64,000 nt of DNA. Origin: Sphingobium amiense (GTDB lineage Bacteria > Pseudomonadota > Alphaproteobacteria > Sphingomonadales > Sphingomonadaceae). The translations under genes were made by a program, and so were the position numbers. Position 1 is the first letter of the stretch, and each line of letters opens with the position of its first letter. Of this stretch, positions 37,601-46,846 are shown one piece after another. The notes beneath the pieces are model-generated. The model ran no database searches and had not been told where the DNA came from. It was given only the letters and a program-made list of their open reading frames with translations. The stretch lies in the NCBI RefSeq assembly GCF_003967075.1, contig NZ_AP018664.1, positions 1,426,001 to 1,490,000 on the forward strand, given 5' to 3'.

Positions 37601-38473
37601 TCACATCACGCCAAAGGTCCAGCCCTCCGTTCGCGCGATCGGCGGCGTCAGGCCGGGCGGGTTCCACAGGTGCGTATCGTCCGCGACGTGGCGCAGCCAC
37701 GCTGTCGTCAGGATCGCGTCGGTCGCGTGATCGTCATAGCGGGCAAGCGGCCGATGCGGCGCGGTCCCGAACGCTTCAAGCGCCGCGTCCAGCGACGCGC
37801 CGTCGCGCATCTTCGACCGTCCCTTCGGCACCAGCGCGGCGCGCGCGGCGAGCGCGGTGTAGATCTCCACGATCAGCGGCCCTTCATCCGGCACCGGGTC
37901 GAACGGCCAGACCGGCACCGCCCCGCGCAGCCGGTGGAGCGTGCGCATCCCGGTCAGGCTCGACTTGCCCACCTGCGCCGCGCCGACGAGGTTGAAGCAG
38001 CTATAGGGCGACAGCCCCATCGCCGCCTGACCGACCTCGCACAGGCGCAGCCGCCCGCGCCCGGCGGGGAACAGGTCGCCGCAATCGCGCTGGAGCCGGA
38101 AATGCCGCTTCATCTCGGCGTGGCGCAGCAGGCTTCCGACCGAAAGATGCGGATCATCCTGCGCCATCGCGTCCACCATCGCCCAAAGCGCGACCGCATC
38201 GGCAGGCGATCCGTCCCAGCCGGGGAAATAAGCGCCCTGGTCGAGGAAGGGGAAGGCGGGCGACAGGTCCAGTCCCACCAGCAATCGCGTGCCCGCCTGC
38301 GCATGCTCGCGCAGCCAGTCGGTCACGGCCCCCCGGCTCCACCCGCCGTCCGGGCGCAGCAGGACAGGCGGGCGCCGGTCCCGCTCCGCTATCGCCAACG
38401 CCAGCCCCTTCGGTCGCGCGACCGCCTCACCCGACCAGTCGATCACGGCGAACTGCTCGAACAGCCTTTTCAC
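37601..38473 (-). CDS. Conserved hypothetical protein, RNase H-like (DUF429-type)
   Basis: The 290-residue product shows blocks that resemble the DUF429 RNase H-like fold: FAVIDWSG at the start, LLVGLDLSPAFPF and the C-terminal DDHATDAILTTAWLR. I cannot assign a function and treat the fold as tentative. The GTG start overlaps the rarA stop codon (GTGA), and the product is co-translated with rarA. Length is steady and no signal peptide is present. Confidence 0.7.
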   Translation of the reverse strand: MKRLFEQFAVIDWSGEAVARPKGLALAIAERDRRPPVLLRPDGGWSRGAVTDWLREHAQAGTRLLVGLDLSPAFPFLDQGAYFPGWDGSPADAVALWAMVDAMAQDDPHLSVGSLLRHAEMKRHFRLQRDCGDLFPAGRGRLRLCEVGQAAMGLSPYSCFNLVGAAQVGKSSLTGMRTLHRLRGAVPVWPFDPVPDEGPLIVEIYTALAARAALVPKGRSKMRDGASLDAALEAFGTAPHRPLARYDDHATDAILTTAWLRHVADDTHLWNPPGLTPPIARTEGWTFGVM

Positions 38474-39789
38474 TCCGTCCCGCGTTCCGTGCGCAGCCGG
38501 TTCCAGTAGGCGATCCGCTCTGCCACCCGCGCCTCATATCCCCGGTCGGTGGGCGTGTAGAAGGTCTGCGGCGTCATCTCTTCGGGCCAGTAGTTCGCGC
38601 CGGAAAAGCCCCCTTCGGCGTCATGGTCATATTGGTAATTTTTGCCGTAGCCGACCTGCTTCATCAGCTTGGTGGGCGCATTCACGATGTTCATCGGCGG
38701 CATCAGCGATCCGGTCTCTCGCGCCGTGCGGAAGGATGCCTTCATCGCCGCATAGGCGGCGTTCGATTTGGGCGCGGTGGCGCAATAAAGGCACGCCTGC
38801 ACGATCGCCAGTTCCCCCTCGGGCGACCCCAGAAACTCGTAGGCGTCCTTCGCCGCAAGGCACTGCACCACCGCCTGCGGATCGGCGAGACCGATGTCCT
38901 CCGTCGCGAAACGGACGAGGCGGCGCAGGACGTAAAGCGGCTCTTCCCCCGCCGTCAGCATCCGCGCGAGATAATAGAGCGCCGCCTGCGGATCGGACCC
39001 GCGCAGCGATTTGTGGAGCGCGGAAATGAGATTGTAATGCCCCTCCCGATCCTTGTCGTAGACCGCGACGCGGCGGTGGAGCAGCGCCGACAGGCCTGCC
39101 GGATCGAGCGGTTCGGCAATGTCGATGGCATAGAGCGTCTCGACCTGATTGAGCAGGAAACGCCCATCGCCATCCGCGCTCGCCAGCAATGCCTCGCGCG
39201 CCGCAGGATCGAGGGGGAGGGGCCGATGCATCAGTTCCTCGGCGCGGTCAAGCAACAGGCCCAGCGCTGCCGCGTCCAGCCGCCGCAGGATCAGCACCTG
39301 CGCCCGCGACAGCAGCGCCGCGTTCAGCTCGAAGCTCGGATTTTCCGTGGTCGCGCCGACCAGCGTCACCGTGCCATCCTCGACGAAGGGCAGGAAACTG
39401 TCCTGCTGCGCCCGGTTGAAGCGGTGGATTTCGTCCACGAAAAGCAGCGTCTTTTCACCGCGCCGCGCCTGATCCTTCGCGGCGGCGAACACTTTCTTGA
39501 GGTCGGCGACGCCGGAAAAGACGGCGGAGATCGGCTCGAACCGCATTCCCACCGCGTCGGCGAGCAGGCGGGATATGGTCGTCTTGCCCGTGCCCGGCGG
39601 CCCCCAGAAGATGATGGAGGACAGCCGCCCCGCCGCTACCATCCGCCCGATGGCGCCATCGGGTCCGGTCAGATGTTCCTGCCCCACCACCTCGTCCAGC
39701 GCGCGGGGGCGCAGCCGGTCGGCGAGCGGGGCGGTTTCGGTCCCGTCACCGGAGCCGGGAAGTTCGTCGGGCGCGAAAAGATCAGCCAT
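38470..39789 (-). CDS. rarA: Replication-associated recombination protein RarA (MgsA)
   Basis: RarA is an AAA+ ATPase that acts at stalled replication forks. The 439-residue product has the Walker A motif FWGPPGTGKT at residues 61-70, Walker B LFVDEIHRFNRAQQD, sensor residues in LVGATTENPSFELN and a C-terminal oligomerisation domain with GYGKNYQYDHD. The ATG at 39789 is chosen because the open frame continues upstream only into other-strand shadow. A DUF429-type gene overlaps its stop. Confidence 0.95.
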   Translation of the reverse strand: MADLFAPDELPGSGDGTETAPLADRLRPRALDEVVGQEHLTGPDGAIGRMVAAGRLSSIIFWGPPGTGKTTISRLLADAVGMRFEPISAVFSGVADLKKVFAAAKDQARRGEKTLLFVDEIHRFNRAQQDSFLPFVEDGTVTLVGATTENPSFELNAALLSRAQVLILRRLDAAALGLLLDRAEELMHRPLPLDPAAREALLASADGDGRFLLNQVETLYAIDIAEPLDPAGLSALLHRRVAVYDKDREGHYNLISALHKSLRGSDPQAALYYLARMLTAGEEPLYVLRRLVRFATEDIGLADPQAVVQCLAAKDAYEFLGSPEGELAIVQACLYCATAPKSNAAYAAMKASFRTARETGSLMPPMNIVNAPTKLMKQVGYGKNYQYDHDAEGGFSGANYWPEEMTPQTFYTPTDRGYEARVAERIAYWNRLRTERGTE

Positions 39790-39817
39790 CCATGCCGATA
39801 TAGGGTGGCTTTCGTCG

Positions 39818-40996
39818 TCAGGGAACAGGGCTGGACCGGGGCGCCAGCCCCTGCGCGCGCTGACGGATGATACGCAGATAGGTATCGACCAGCGCCTGAT
39901 TGACCTGATCCCACCCGTTACGCTCCGCGCGCGCCTGCGCGGCCAGCCCGGCGGCGGCGCGCGTCTGCGGATCGGTGCAATAGGATTGCAGCGCGTCGGC
40001 AAAGCCGCCGATCGCGCCGGGGCGGATCAGGCGGCCGGTCACGCCCTGCGTCACCAGACTTTCGCTGCCGGTCGCCCGCGCCGCGACGGTCGGCAGGCCG
40101 CACGCCATCGCCTCCAGCGTCACATTGCCGAACGTCTCCGTGACGGACGGGTTGAACAGCATGTCCATGCTGGCGACCGCGCGGCCCAGATCCGCGCCCT
40201 GCTGAAACCCGGTGAAAACCGCCTGCGGCAGCCGGTTCTCGAACCATTCGCGTGCCGGGCCTTCGCCCACCACCAGCACCTTGTGCCGCACGCCACGCGC
40301 GCTGAGCTGGTCGATGGTGTCGGAAAAGACGTCCAGCCCCTTTTCCATCACCAGCCGCCCGATGAAGCCGATCACCGGATCGTCGTCGCCGATGCCCAGC
40401 GACTGCCGCCATGCCATGTCCCGCCGACCGGGGTTGAAGATGTCGCGGTCGATCCCGCGCGTCCAGATGCCGACATCATAGCTCATCCGCTGTTCCCGCA
40501 GCAGTTGCGCCATGGATTCGGACGGCGCTACGATGGCGTCGCAGCGGCGATAGAAGCGGCGCAGCATCGATTCGACCAGCGGCTCCAGAAAGGCGAGCCC
40601 GTAATAGCGCGGATAGGTTTCGAATCGTGTATGGACCGACGCGACGGTGGGCAGGTTGTGCTGCCGCGCCCATGTCACCGCGCGATGGCCCAGCGGGTCA
40701 GGGCTGGACACATGGACGAGGTTGGGCGCAAAGGCGCGCAGGTCGCGGCGCAGCCCCGCCGACAGGCGATAGGGCACGCGATATTCCTTGCGCCCCGGCA
40801 CGGCGAAGGACGGCGCGCTGACGAGGTCGCCGGTCGGCGCGAACGCCGGGTTGGCGACGGTCGGCGAATAGACGCGCACCGCCGCGCCCTGACCCAGCAG
40901 ATAGGCGACGAAGCGGTTGAGCGCCTGATTCGCGCCATCGCGCACATAATTATAGTTGCCGCTGAAAAGCGCGACACGCAGACCCGTGACATCCAT
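39818..40996 (-). CDS. GT4-family glycosyltransferase
   Basis: The 392-residue product has two Rossmann-like halves: a start region LRVALFSGNYNYVRDGANQALNRFV and the nucleotide-sugar half with FIGRLVMEKGLDVF, VVGEGPAREWF and the E-x7-E motif in NPSVTETFGNVTLEAMACGLPTVAA. Relatives are mannosyl- or glucosyltransferases, many making phospho- or glycolipids such as mannosyl-glycerol lipids. The acceptor cannot be told from sequence. The gene lies 28 bases behind rarA. Confidence 0.9.
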   Translation of the reverse strand: MDVTGLRVALFSGNYNYVRDGANQALNRFVAYLLGQGAAVRVYSPTVANPAFAPTGDLVSAPSFAVPGRKEYRVPYRLSAGLRRDLRAFAPNLVHVSSPDPLGHRAVTWARQHNLPTVASVHTRFETYPRYYGLAFLEPLVESMLRRFYRRCDAIVAPSESMAQLLREQRMSYDVGIWTRGIDRDIFNPGRRDMAWRQSLGIGDDDPVIGFIGRLVMEKGLDVFSDTIDQLSARGVRHKVLVVGEGPAREWFENRLPQAVFTGFQQGADLGRAVASMDMLFNPSVTETFGNVTLEAMACGLPTVAARATGSESLVTQGVTGRLIRPGAIGGFADALQSYCTDPQTRAAAGLAAQARAERNGWDQVNQALVDTYLRIIRQRAQGLAPRSSPVP

Positions 40997-41104
40997 CCGC
41001 CGCCCCTTAACGCAGGACGGCGCAAAACCCAAGGAAGCATGAGGCCAGCCATTTCCCGCTGACAGGCTGTCGCCTTGGCCTTGCGGACATGGCATGGGGG
41101 TGGG

Positions 41105-41758
41105 ATGACGCGACCGTTCATGACCGTCGATGCCCTGCTGACGGGCACGCCCCGCCCTTTTCGCGGGGACGATCACAGCGCCATCGCCAAACAGCCGGTG
41201 GCAGGACCGGTGCGCATCACATGGGACGGCTTTGCAGGCGACGCCGTTGCCGACCGCATCCATCATGGCGGCTGGGACAAGGCGATCCACCTCTACCCGC
41301 AGGATCATTATGACTGGTGGCTGGAGAGGCGGCCCGGCCACCCGCTGCTGGCCGCGCCCGGCGCGTTCGGGGAAAATATCGCATCGCGCGGCATGACGGA
41401 GGAGGACATCTGCCTCGGCGACCGCTTTTCGCTGGGCACCGCCATCGTGGAGGTCAGTCACGGTCGCCAGCCCTGCTGGAAGCTCGACCATCGCTTTGGC
41501 GGGCGGGACGTGATGACGACGATCATCAGGACCGCGCGCTGCGGCGTCTATTTCCGTGTCATTCGCGAAGGGGAGGCGGAGGCGGGCGGGCGCATGGACC
41601 TGCTCGACCGCCCCTTGCCCGACTGGAGCGTCGCGCGCCTTTTTCGCCTGCTGATCGGCGGCGGGCACCGGCACGATGCCGCCGCGGTGCGACAGCTTGC
41701 CGACATGACCCTGCTCGCCGAAGTCTGGCGCGACCGGGCCAGCAAGCTCTCCCTCTAG
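41105..41758 (+). CDS. MOSC-domain protein (YiiM-like)
   Basis: The 217-residue product has a MOSC domain: the early HHGGWDKAIHLYPQDHYDWW, then GAFGENIAS and the conserved Cys in GRQPCWKLDHRFG, and a C-terminal helical tail. YiiM-type proteins reduce N-hydroxylated compounds with molybdenum cofactor. The ATG at 41105 fits the family start. Its stop overlaps the convergent cupin gene. Confidence 0.9.
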   Translation: MTRPFMTVDALLTGTPRPFRGDDHSAIAKQPVAGPVRITWDGFAGDAVADRIHHGGWDKAIHLYPQDHYDWWLERRPGHPLLAAPGAFGENIASRGMTEEDICLGDRFSLGTAIVEVSHGRQPCWKLDHRFGGRDVMTTIIRTARCGVYFRVIREGEAEAGGRMDLLDRPLPDWSVARLFRLLIGGGHRHDAAAVRQLADMTLLAEVWRDRASKLSL

Positions 41759-42153
41759 TCCGCGGGCGCTTCCACCCGGTCGCCATGGCTTTTTGGCGAT
41801 GAGGTGACGAGGATCTCCACCGGGGCGGCGCTGCGGTTGGCGGCCCGATGCGGCACGCCCGGCGCGATCTCGATCCCCTGACCGGCGGTGAGCGTCTGCG
41901 TGACGCCGCCCGCCTCCATCGTCAGTTCGCCGCGCAGCACATAGAAGAACTGCCGCGCCTTCGTATGGAAATGCCGCACCTCGCTGCTGCCGGGCTGGAG
42001 CCTTTCCTCGATCACAGACAGATCGTCGCGCTTTACCATATGCCAGCCGTCATTGACGCCGCCCCAGACATAATGCTCCGCCCCCTCGCGCCGGACGATG
42101 GCGGGAGCGGCGGGCGCGGCGGCGGCGAGGAGGAGGGCGATCATAGCCTGCAT
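41755..42153 (-). CDS. Secreted cupin-domain protein
   Basis: The 132-residue product starts with a signal peptide (MQAMIALLLAAAAPAAPA) followed by a single cupin domain: RHFHTKARQFFYVLRGELTMEAG and the second half GIEIAPGVPHRAANRS, with His and Glu placed to bind a metal. The function is unknown. The ATG at 42153 gives a credible signal peptide. It lies divergent from rnr, with 68 bases between the starts. Confidence 0.85.
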   Translation of the reverse strand: MQAMIALLLAAAAPAAPAIVRREGAEHYVWGGVNDGWHMVKRDDLSVIEERLQPGSSEVRHFHTKARQFFYVLRGELTMEAGGVTQTLTAGQGIEIAPGVPHRAANRSAAPVEILVTSSPKSHGDRVEAPAD

Positions 42154-42221
42154 CAACGGTCCGCCTGCCGCAGTCCGCCATATCGCTGGCGCGGGGGGCG
42201 GGGCGTCCCTATAGCCGGAAC

Positions 42222-44531
42222 ATGGCATCGACCCAGAAGCACAAGAAGCCCGTCGCCAAAAGCAAGGTGCGGCCCGCCGGATTCCCCACTCGCGATCAGG
42301 TGATGGCCTTCATCACCGAGGCGGATACGCCCGCCGGCAAGCGCGAAATCGCCAAGGCATTCGGCCTCAAGGGGCAGGAAAAGATCGCGCTCAAGGCGCT
42401 GCTCAGGGACATGGCCGACGAAGGGCTGATCGACATCGGCCCGGCGCGCGCCTTTCACAAGATGGGCGGCGTGCCCAAGGTCACGGTGCTGCGCATCGTC
42501 GACGTGGACGACACGACGCTGATCGCCACGCCCGAACGGTGGGAGGCGGAGGGTCAGCCCGCGCCCCGCCTGCGCGTGGTGGAGCGCGGCAAAAGGGGCG
42601 CGCTCACCATCGGCGACCGCATCCTTGCCCGCACGGAGGAGGCAGGGCGCGGCTGGATCGCACACGTCATGAAGAAGCTCGCCAAGGCGAGCGAGGAACT
42701 GCTGGGCGTCGTCGAGGAAATGGCGGACGGTAAGCTGTGGCTCCGCCCCGTCGACAAGCGCATCCGCAAGGACACGCCGATCAGCGATGCGGGCGACGCA
42801 AAGCCCGGCGACCTCGTCCTCGCCGAACCCCATGGCCGTCCCCCGCGCATTTCGGCGCGCGTTACCGACATTCTCGGCGACCCCTTTGCCCCGCGCAGCT
42901 TCAGCCTGATCGCGATCCACAAACATGGCATTCCGCACGTCTTCCCCGACCGGGTAGAGGAGGAGGCGGTCAAGGCGTCCGCCCTGCCTCTGCATGAAGA
43001 CAGGCGCGAGGATCTGCGCCACCTGCCCATCCTTGCCATCGACCCGGTCGATGCGCGCGACCATGACGATGCCGTCTGGGCCGCGCCCGATGACGATCCG
43101 GCCAATCCGGGCGGCTACCGGGCCATCGTCGCCATCGCCGACGTCAGCTATTATGTCCGCCCCGGCAGCGCGCTCGACAAGGAAGCGAGGAAGCGCGGCA
43201 ACAGCGTCTATTTCCCCGATCAGGTCGTGCCGATGCTGCCGCACGAACTGTCGTCGGACATGTGCTCGCTGCGCGCGGGGCAGGACCGGGCGGCGATGGC
43301 CTGCCACCTGACCGTCAATGCGCAGGGCAGGGTGACGGCATGGCGCTTCACCCGCGCCGTCATCCGCGTCGCGGCGGTGCTCGCCTATGAGGATGCGCAG
43401 GCGGCCATCGACGGCACGAAGGACAACGATCTGCTCGAACCCGCGCTGAAACCGCTCTGGGCCTGCTGGGCGCTGCTGCGCAAGGCGCGGGCGGCGCGCG
43501 ATCCGCTCGCGCTCGACCTCCCCGAACGCCGCGTCGTGCTGGACGAGCGCGGCCAGATCGTCAGCGTTGCGGTGCGGGAACGGCTCGACGCGCATATGCT
43601 GATCGAGGATTATATGATCGCCGCCAACGTCGCGGCGGCCAAGGCGCTGGAAGCGAAGAAGGCGCCTGTCATGTATCGCGTCCACGAACCGCCCAGCCGC
43701 GACAAGCTGGTGTCGCTGAAGGACTATCTCGCCACCTTCGACATATCCTTCGCGCTGGGTCAGGTGGTGAAGCCATCGACCTTCAACCAGTTGATCGCGA
43801 AGATCGGCGAGGCGGAGGAAAAGCCGCAGATCATGGAGATGATCCTGCGCAGCCAGACGCAGGCCTATTACAGCCCGCAGAATATGGGGCATTTCGGCCT
43901 CGCGCTCGGCAGCTACGCCCATTTCACCTCGCCCATCCGCCGCTACGCCGACCTGCTGGTGCACCGGGCGCTGGTCGGAGCCTACGGTCTCGAACTCCCC
44001 GCGCCCAAGGGGAAGGATATTCCCGACCGCACGGCGCTCAGCCAGGACGATTATGAGAATATGGGCCGCGTGGGCGAGATGATCTCGGGCCATGAGCGCC
44101 GTGCCATGGAGGCGGAGCGGGAGACGGTCGACCGCTATGTCGCCGCCTATCTCGCCGCCCATGTCGGCGAAATCATGCCCGCGCGGATCACGGGCGTGCA
44201 GAATTTCGGCTTCTTCGCGACCGTGGAAGGGCTGGGCGGCGACGGGCTGGTGCCGGTGTCCACCATGGGGGCGGAACATTTCTTCTACGATGAGGCGGGC
44301 CGGGCGCTGCAGGGCGTCGAAAGCGGAGATCGCTATACGGTCGGCCAGCGGCTCGACCTGCGGCTGGCGGATGCCGATCCGATCAACGGATCGCTCCGCT
44401 TCGAACTGCCCGACAGTCCCGCGCCACGCGGCGGTCCGATGAAGCGCGACCGCACCCGCCCCGGCATCAAACGCGGCCGCCCCGCCAACATCCGCCACAT
44501 GGGGGCAAAGCGGGGCAGGCACAAACGCTAG
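42222..44531 (+). CDS. rnr: Ribonuclease R
   Basis: RNase R is a 3'-to-5' exoribonuclease that degrades structured RNA and rRNA. The 769-residue protein has an N-terminal cold-shock/helix-turn-helix region (GKREIAKAFGLKGQEKIALKALL), the RNB catalytic domain with IDPVDARDHDDAVWAA, and a C-terminal S1 domain ending in a basic tail rich in Arg and Lys. The rnr gene is divergent from the cupin gene and convergent with the next oxygenase gene. Confidence 0.96.
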   Translation: MASTQKHKKPVAKSKVRPAGFPTRDQVMAFITEADTPAGKREIAKAFGLKGQEKIALKALLRDMADEGLIDIGPARAFHKMGGVPKVTVLRIVDVDDTTLIATPERWEAEGQPAPRLRVVERGKRGALTIGDRILARTEEAGRGWIAHVMKKLAKASEELLGVVEEMADGKLWLRPVDKRIRKDTPISDAGDAKPGDLVLAEPHGRPPRISARVTDILGDPFAPRSFSLIAIHKHGIPHVFPDRVEEEAVKASALPLHEDRREDLRHLPILAIDPVDARDHDDAVWAAPDDDPANPGGYRAIVAIADVSYYVRPGSALDKEARKRGNSVYFPDQVVPMLPHELSSDMCSLRAGQDRAAMACHLTVNAQGRVTAWRFTRAVIRVAAVLAYEDAQAAIDGTKDNDLLEPALKPLWACWALLRKARAARDPLALDLPERRVVLDERGQIVSVAVRERLDAHMLIEDYMIAANVAAAKALEAKKAPVMYRVHEPPSRDKLVSLKDYLATFDISFALGQVVKPSTFNQLIAKIGEAEEKPQIMEMILRSQTQAYYSPQNMGHFGLALGSYAHFTSPIRRYADLLVHRALVGAYGLELPAPKGKDIPDRTALSQDDYENMGRVGEMISGHERRAMEAERETVDRYVAAYLAAHVGEIMPARITGVQNFGFFATVEGLGGDGLVPVSTMGAEHFFYDEAGRALQGVESGDRYTVGQRLDLRLADADPINGSLRFELPDSPAPRGGPMKRDRTRPGIKRGRPANIRHMGAKRGRHKR

Positions 44532-45244
44532 GGCAGATCCTCCGCCAGCGTCACGACCAGGGCGTCGCGCCACGCAGGCATGGCCGGATCGAGCGGATGG
44601 ATCGGCGTAACCCCGTGCAGAATGCGCCGGTCGTCGATCAGCATCGTGTCGGCCGGATCGGTCAGGGTGAACTCGCCCAGCGGCTCGCCCGCCGCGGTGC
44701 CGATGCGGGTGACCCCTTCGCGGACATTATGCCGCTCGATCAGCATCACCAGCACATGATCCACCCCGTCGCGGTGCATCCCTTCGGGAGTCGGCTGGCC
44801 GCTTTCGGCGGCGCTCGCCTCGATGCGGAACTGGTGCATCTCGACATGCCAGCGCCGCGCCGCCGCAGGATCGAAACTCGCCGCGCAGAAGGACAGGATC
44901 GCCTGCATCGCGGGCAGCGCGACGGTCGCGTCGGCCACAGGATCGAACCAGCGCTGCACGTCGCCGTTGAGGGGGTTATAATCGCGGCTCTGATAATGGG
45001 GCTGGTGCGGCTTGCGGACGAAGCGCCCGCCCTCCAGCGCAAAGGCCGCATGTCGCCGCCGCCGGTATCTGCCGCCGTCCGCCATATAGAGATCGGGACC
45101 AAGATCGCTCCACGTTTCCGCCAGAGCCTCCCACGCCTGCGCGCCGATACACAGATCGCCCAGCAACGTGCTGCCCGCGACGCGCGCATAGCCGTCCCGC
45201 GCCAGCGCGTCGTCCATTGGGGCAAGGCAGACCGTGTCGTTCAT
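44528..45244 (-). CDS. 2OG-Fe dioxygenase family protein
   Basis: The 238-residue product matches the 2OG-Fe(II) oxygenase family that includes L-isoleucine and other free-amino-acid hydroxylases. Iron ligands are in GMHRDGVDHVLVML (His-x-Asp) and a later His in RRILHGVTPIHP. The exact substrate is unknown. The gene converges with rnr with an overlap of 4 bases and is separated from the propionate regulator by about 70 bases on the same strand. Confidence 0.85.
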   Translation of the reverse strand: MNDTVCLAPMDDALARDGYARVAGSTLLGDLCIGAQAWEALAETWSDLGPDLYMADGGRYRRRRHAAFALEGGRFVRKPHQPHYQSRDYNPLNGDVQRWFDPVADATVALPAMQAILSFCAASFDPAAARRWHVEMHQFRIEASAAESGQPTPEGMHRDGVDHVLVMLIERHNVREGVTRIGTAAGEPLGEFTLTDPADTMLIDDRRILHGVTPIHPLDPAMPAWRDALVVTLAEDLP

Positions 45245-45316
45245 CCCGTCATCCTATCGACAGCCGAAAACGAACGGCAGGGCCGCTTCCCGCAGGGTGG
45301 ATGGGGGAAAGGGGGG

Positions 45317-46732
45317 TCATCCGATCCAGTAAGGCACGATCTGCCGGTTGTCCGGGTCGACATGGATCGGCCGGTCGGCGGGCGGGAAGGCGCGCTGGTC
45401 GCAGCTCTGGCGGGGGCACAGGCGGCAGGTGATGCCGATGGGCGTCGCTGCGCCCTCCACCTCCAGTTGCAGTCCGTCGGCATAGACGAAGTTCGCCGCA
45501 TGCGCGACCTCGCAGCCCAGCACCACGGCAAAGCGGCGCGGCGTGCGCTTGTAGCTGCCCGATGGCTTCACCAGCCCCTTCGCCATCGACACATAGCGCA
45601 CCCCGTCCGGCGTCTCGCCCAGTTGCACGTTGATCCGGTCGGGCACGGCGACGGCTTCATGGACGTTCCACAGGGGGCACGCGCCGCCGAAGCGCGCGAA
45701 CTGCAGGCGGGTGGCGCTATGCCGCTTGGTGATGTTGCCCGCCATGTCGACGCGGCAGAAGAAGAAGGGAATGCCGCGCAGCCCCGGCCTCTGCAGCGTG
45801 GAGAGGCGATGGCACGCCTGCTCGAAACTGACGCCGAAGGTCCGCGCCAGCCGGTCGATATCGTGCCGCATCGCCCGCGCCGCCTCGCGGAACGGGGCGT
45901 AGGGCATCAGCAGCGCGCCCGCCGCATAATTGCCAAGGCCGATGGCCAGCAGCCGGTCCGCGCCCGGCACCGGGAGCGCCGCCTTGCGCACCACGTCGGC
46001 GATCACCGCCTGCCCCTCCAGCATCATGAGCTGATGCGCGAGCATGAACTTGCGGCTCTCGGTCGGCAGCGCAGCGTTGATGAAGAGCTGCCGGTCGGCG
46101 GCGCGATAGGCGCGCAGCGCGCTGTCGGGCGTCTCTGCAATCAGCGTCGCGATGCCGTGGCGGCGGGCGAGCGCCTCCACCAGCATCCCTTCGTCCAGCA
46201 CCTGCCCCGCGGTAAAGCTCTCCGCCATCTCTTCGGCAAGGCAATCGAGCGCGTGGACATAGTTGCCCGCCTCATGAAACCAGTCGCGCGCCGCTTCCCA
46301 TGGCAGCCGCGCCTGCACCTCATGATCGTTGGCGATCGCTTCCTCGATCATGTTGATGCGCTCGTTCGCGCGCATATGCGCGTTGTAGAGATCGACGTAG
46401 CGCGCCGCGAATTCCGGGAATTGCAGGTGCAGCTTCTCGATCCGCTCCGGCTCCATCGGCGCGCCGGGCAGCTCCGGATGCGCGAGCGCATAGGTGAACG
46501 CGCCCAGCAACTGTTCCTCCTCGCGCGCGTCGAAACTCGCCCAGTCGGTCGGAAAGGCGCTAGCGACCGCCGCCTTGACCTTGGCGGTCAACGGACGGTC
46601 GTCATTCTCCAGTTGCGAAAGATAGGAGACGGATATGCCCAGCGCCTGCGCCATCGTCGCCTGATCCATCCGATGATCGAGGCGAAGCTGGCGCAGGCGC
46701 GGTCCTGCGAAGATTCGGTTGCCGCGTGCCAT
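45317..46732 (-). CDS. ScfR-type short-chain fatty acyl regulator (PccR-like)
   Basis: The 471-residue protein starts with an XRE helix-turn-helix (RLRQLRLDHRMDQATMAQALGISVSYLSQLEND, residues about 11-44), continues with a long helical domain and ends in an ScfR/DUF2083 module with the Cys cluster CRLCPRQSC. Proteins of this family sense short-chain acyl-CoA; PccR of Rhodobacter sphaeroides controls pccB and methylmalonyl genes. Here it is divergent from pccB across 114 bases that hold a TTTGC-type palindrome. The frame stays open upstream past 46732, but the homology begins at MARGNRIFAG. Confidence 0.92.
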   Translation of the reverse strand: MARGNRIFAGPRLRQLRLDHRMDQATMAQALGISVSYLSQLENDDRPLTAKVKAAVASAFPTDWASFDAREEEQLLGAFTYALAHPELPGAPMEPERIEKLHLQFPEFAARYVDLYNAHMRANERINMIEEAIANDHEVQARLPWEAARDWFHEAGNYVHALDCLAEEMAESFTAGQVLDEGMLVEALARRHGIATLIAETPDSALRAYRAADRQLFINAALPTESRKFMLAHQLMMLEGQAVIADVVRKAALPVPGADRLLAIGLGNYAAGALLMPYAPFREAARAMRHDIDRLARTFGVSFEQACHRLSTLQRPGLRGIPFFFCRVDMAGNITKRHSATRLQFARFGGACPLWNVHEAVAVPDRINVQLGETPDGVRYVSMAKGLVKPSGSYKRTPRRFAVVLGCEVAHAANFVYADGLQLEVEGAATPIGITCRLCPRQSCDQRAFPPADRPIHVDPDNRQIVPYWIG

Positions 46733-46746
46733 AAACCGCACTCTAT

Positions 46747-46791
46747 TTTGCGAAGTTGAGATTTGCAAATTGGCAAATTTGCATTTGCGAA
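46747..46791. promoter_or_regulatory. Probable ScfR/PccR operator cluster
   Basis: In the divergent promoter the half-site TTTGC with flanking A and T recurs: TTTGCGAA at 46747, TTTGCAAA at 46762 and TTTGCGAA at 46784. The centre is a perfect palindrome, TGCAAATT-N4-AATTTGCA, at 46764-46783. The known PccR site, as I recall it, is TTTGCAAA with a spaced repeat, so the match is good but the spacing differs. Binding would explain control of both the regulator and the pccB operon. The DNA contact is inference. Confidence 0.7.
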
Positions 46792-46846
46792 AAATGTGAC
46801 GGACTGAAATGAGCGACATCACGTATTTTGGGAGACGCAAGCGACC

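Noticed and set aside
42153..44573. 806-residue minus-strand frame opposite rnr
   Set aside because: Complement of RNase R; composition typical of an antisense shadow.
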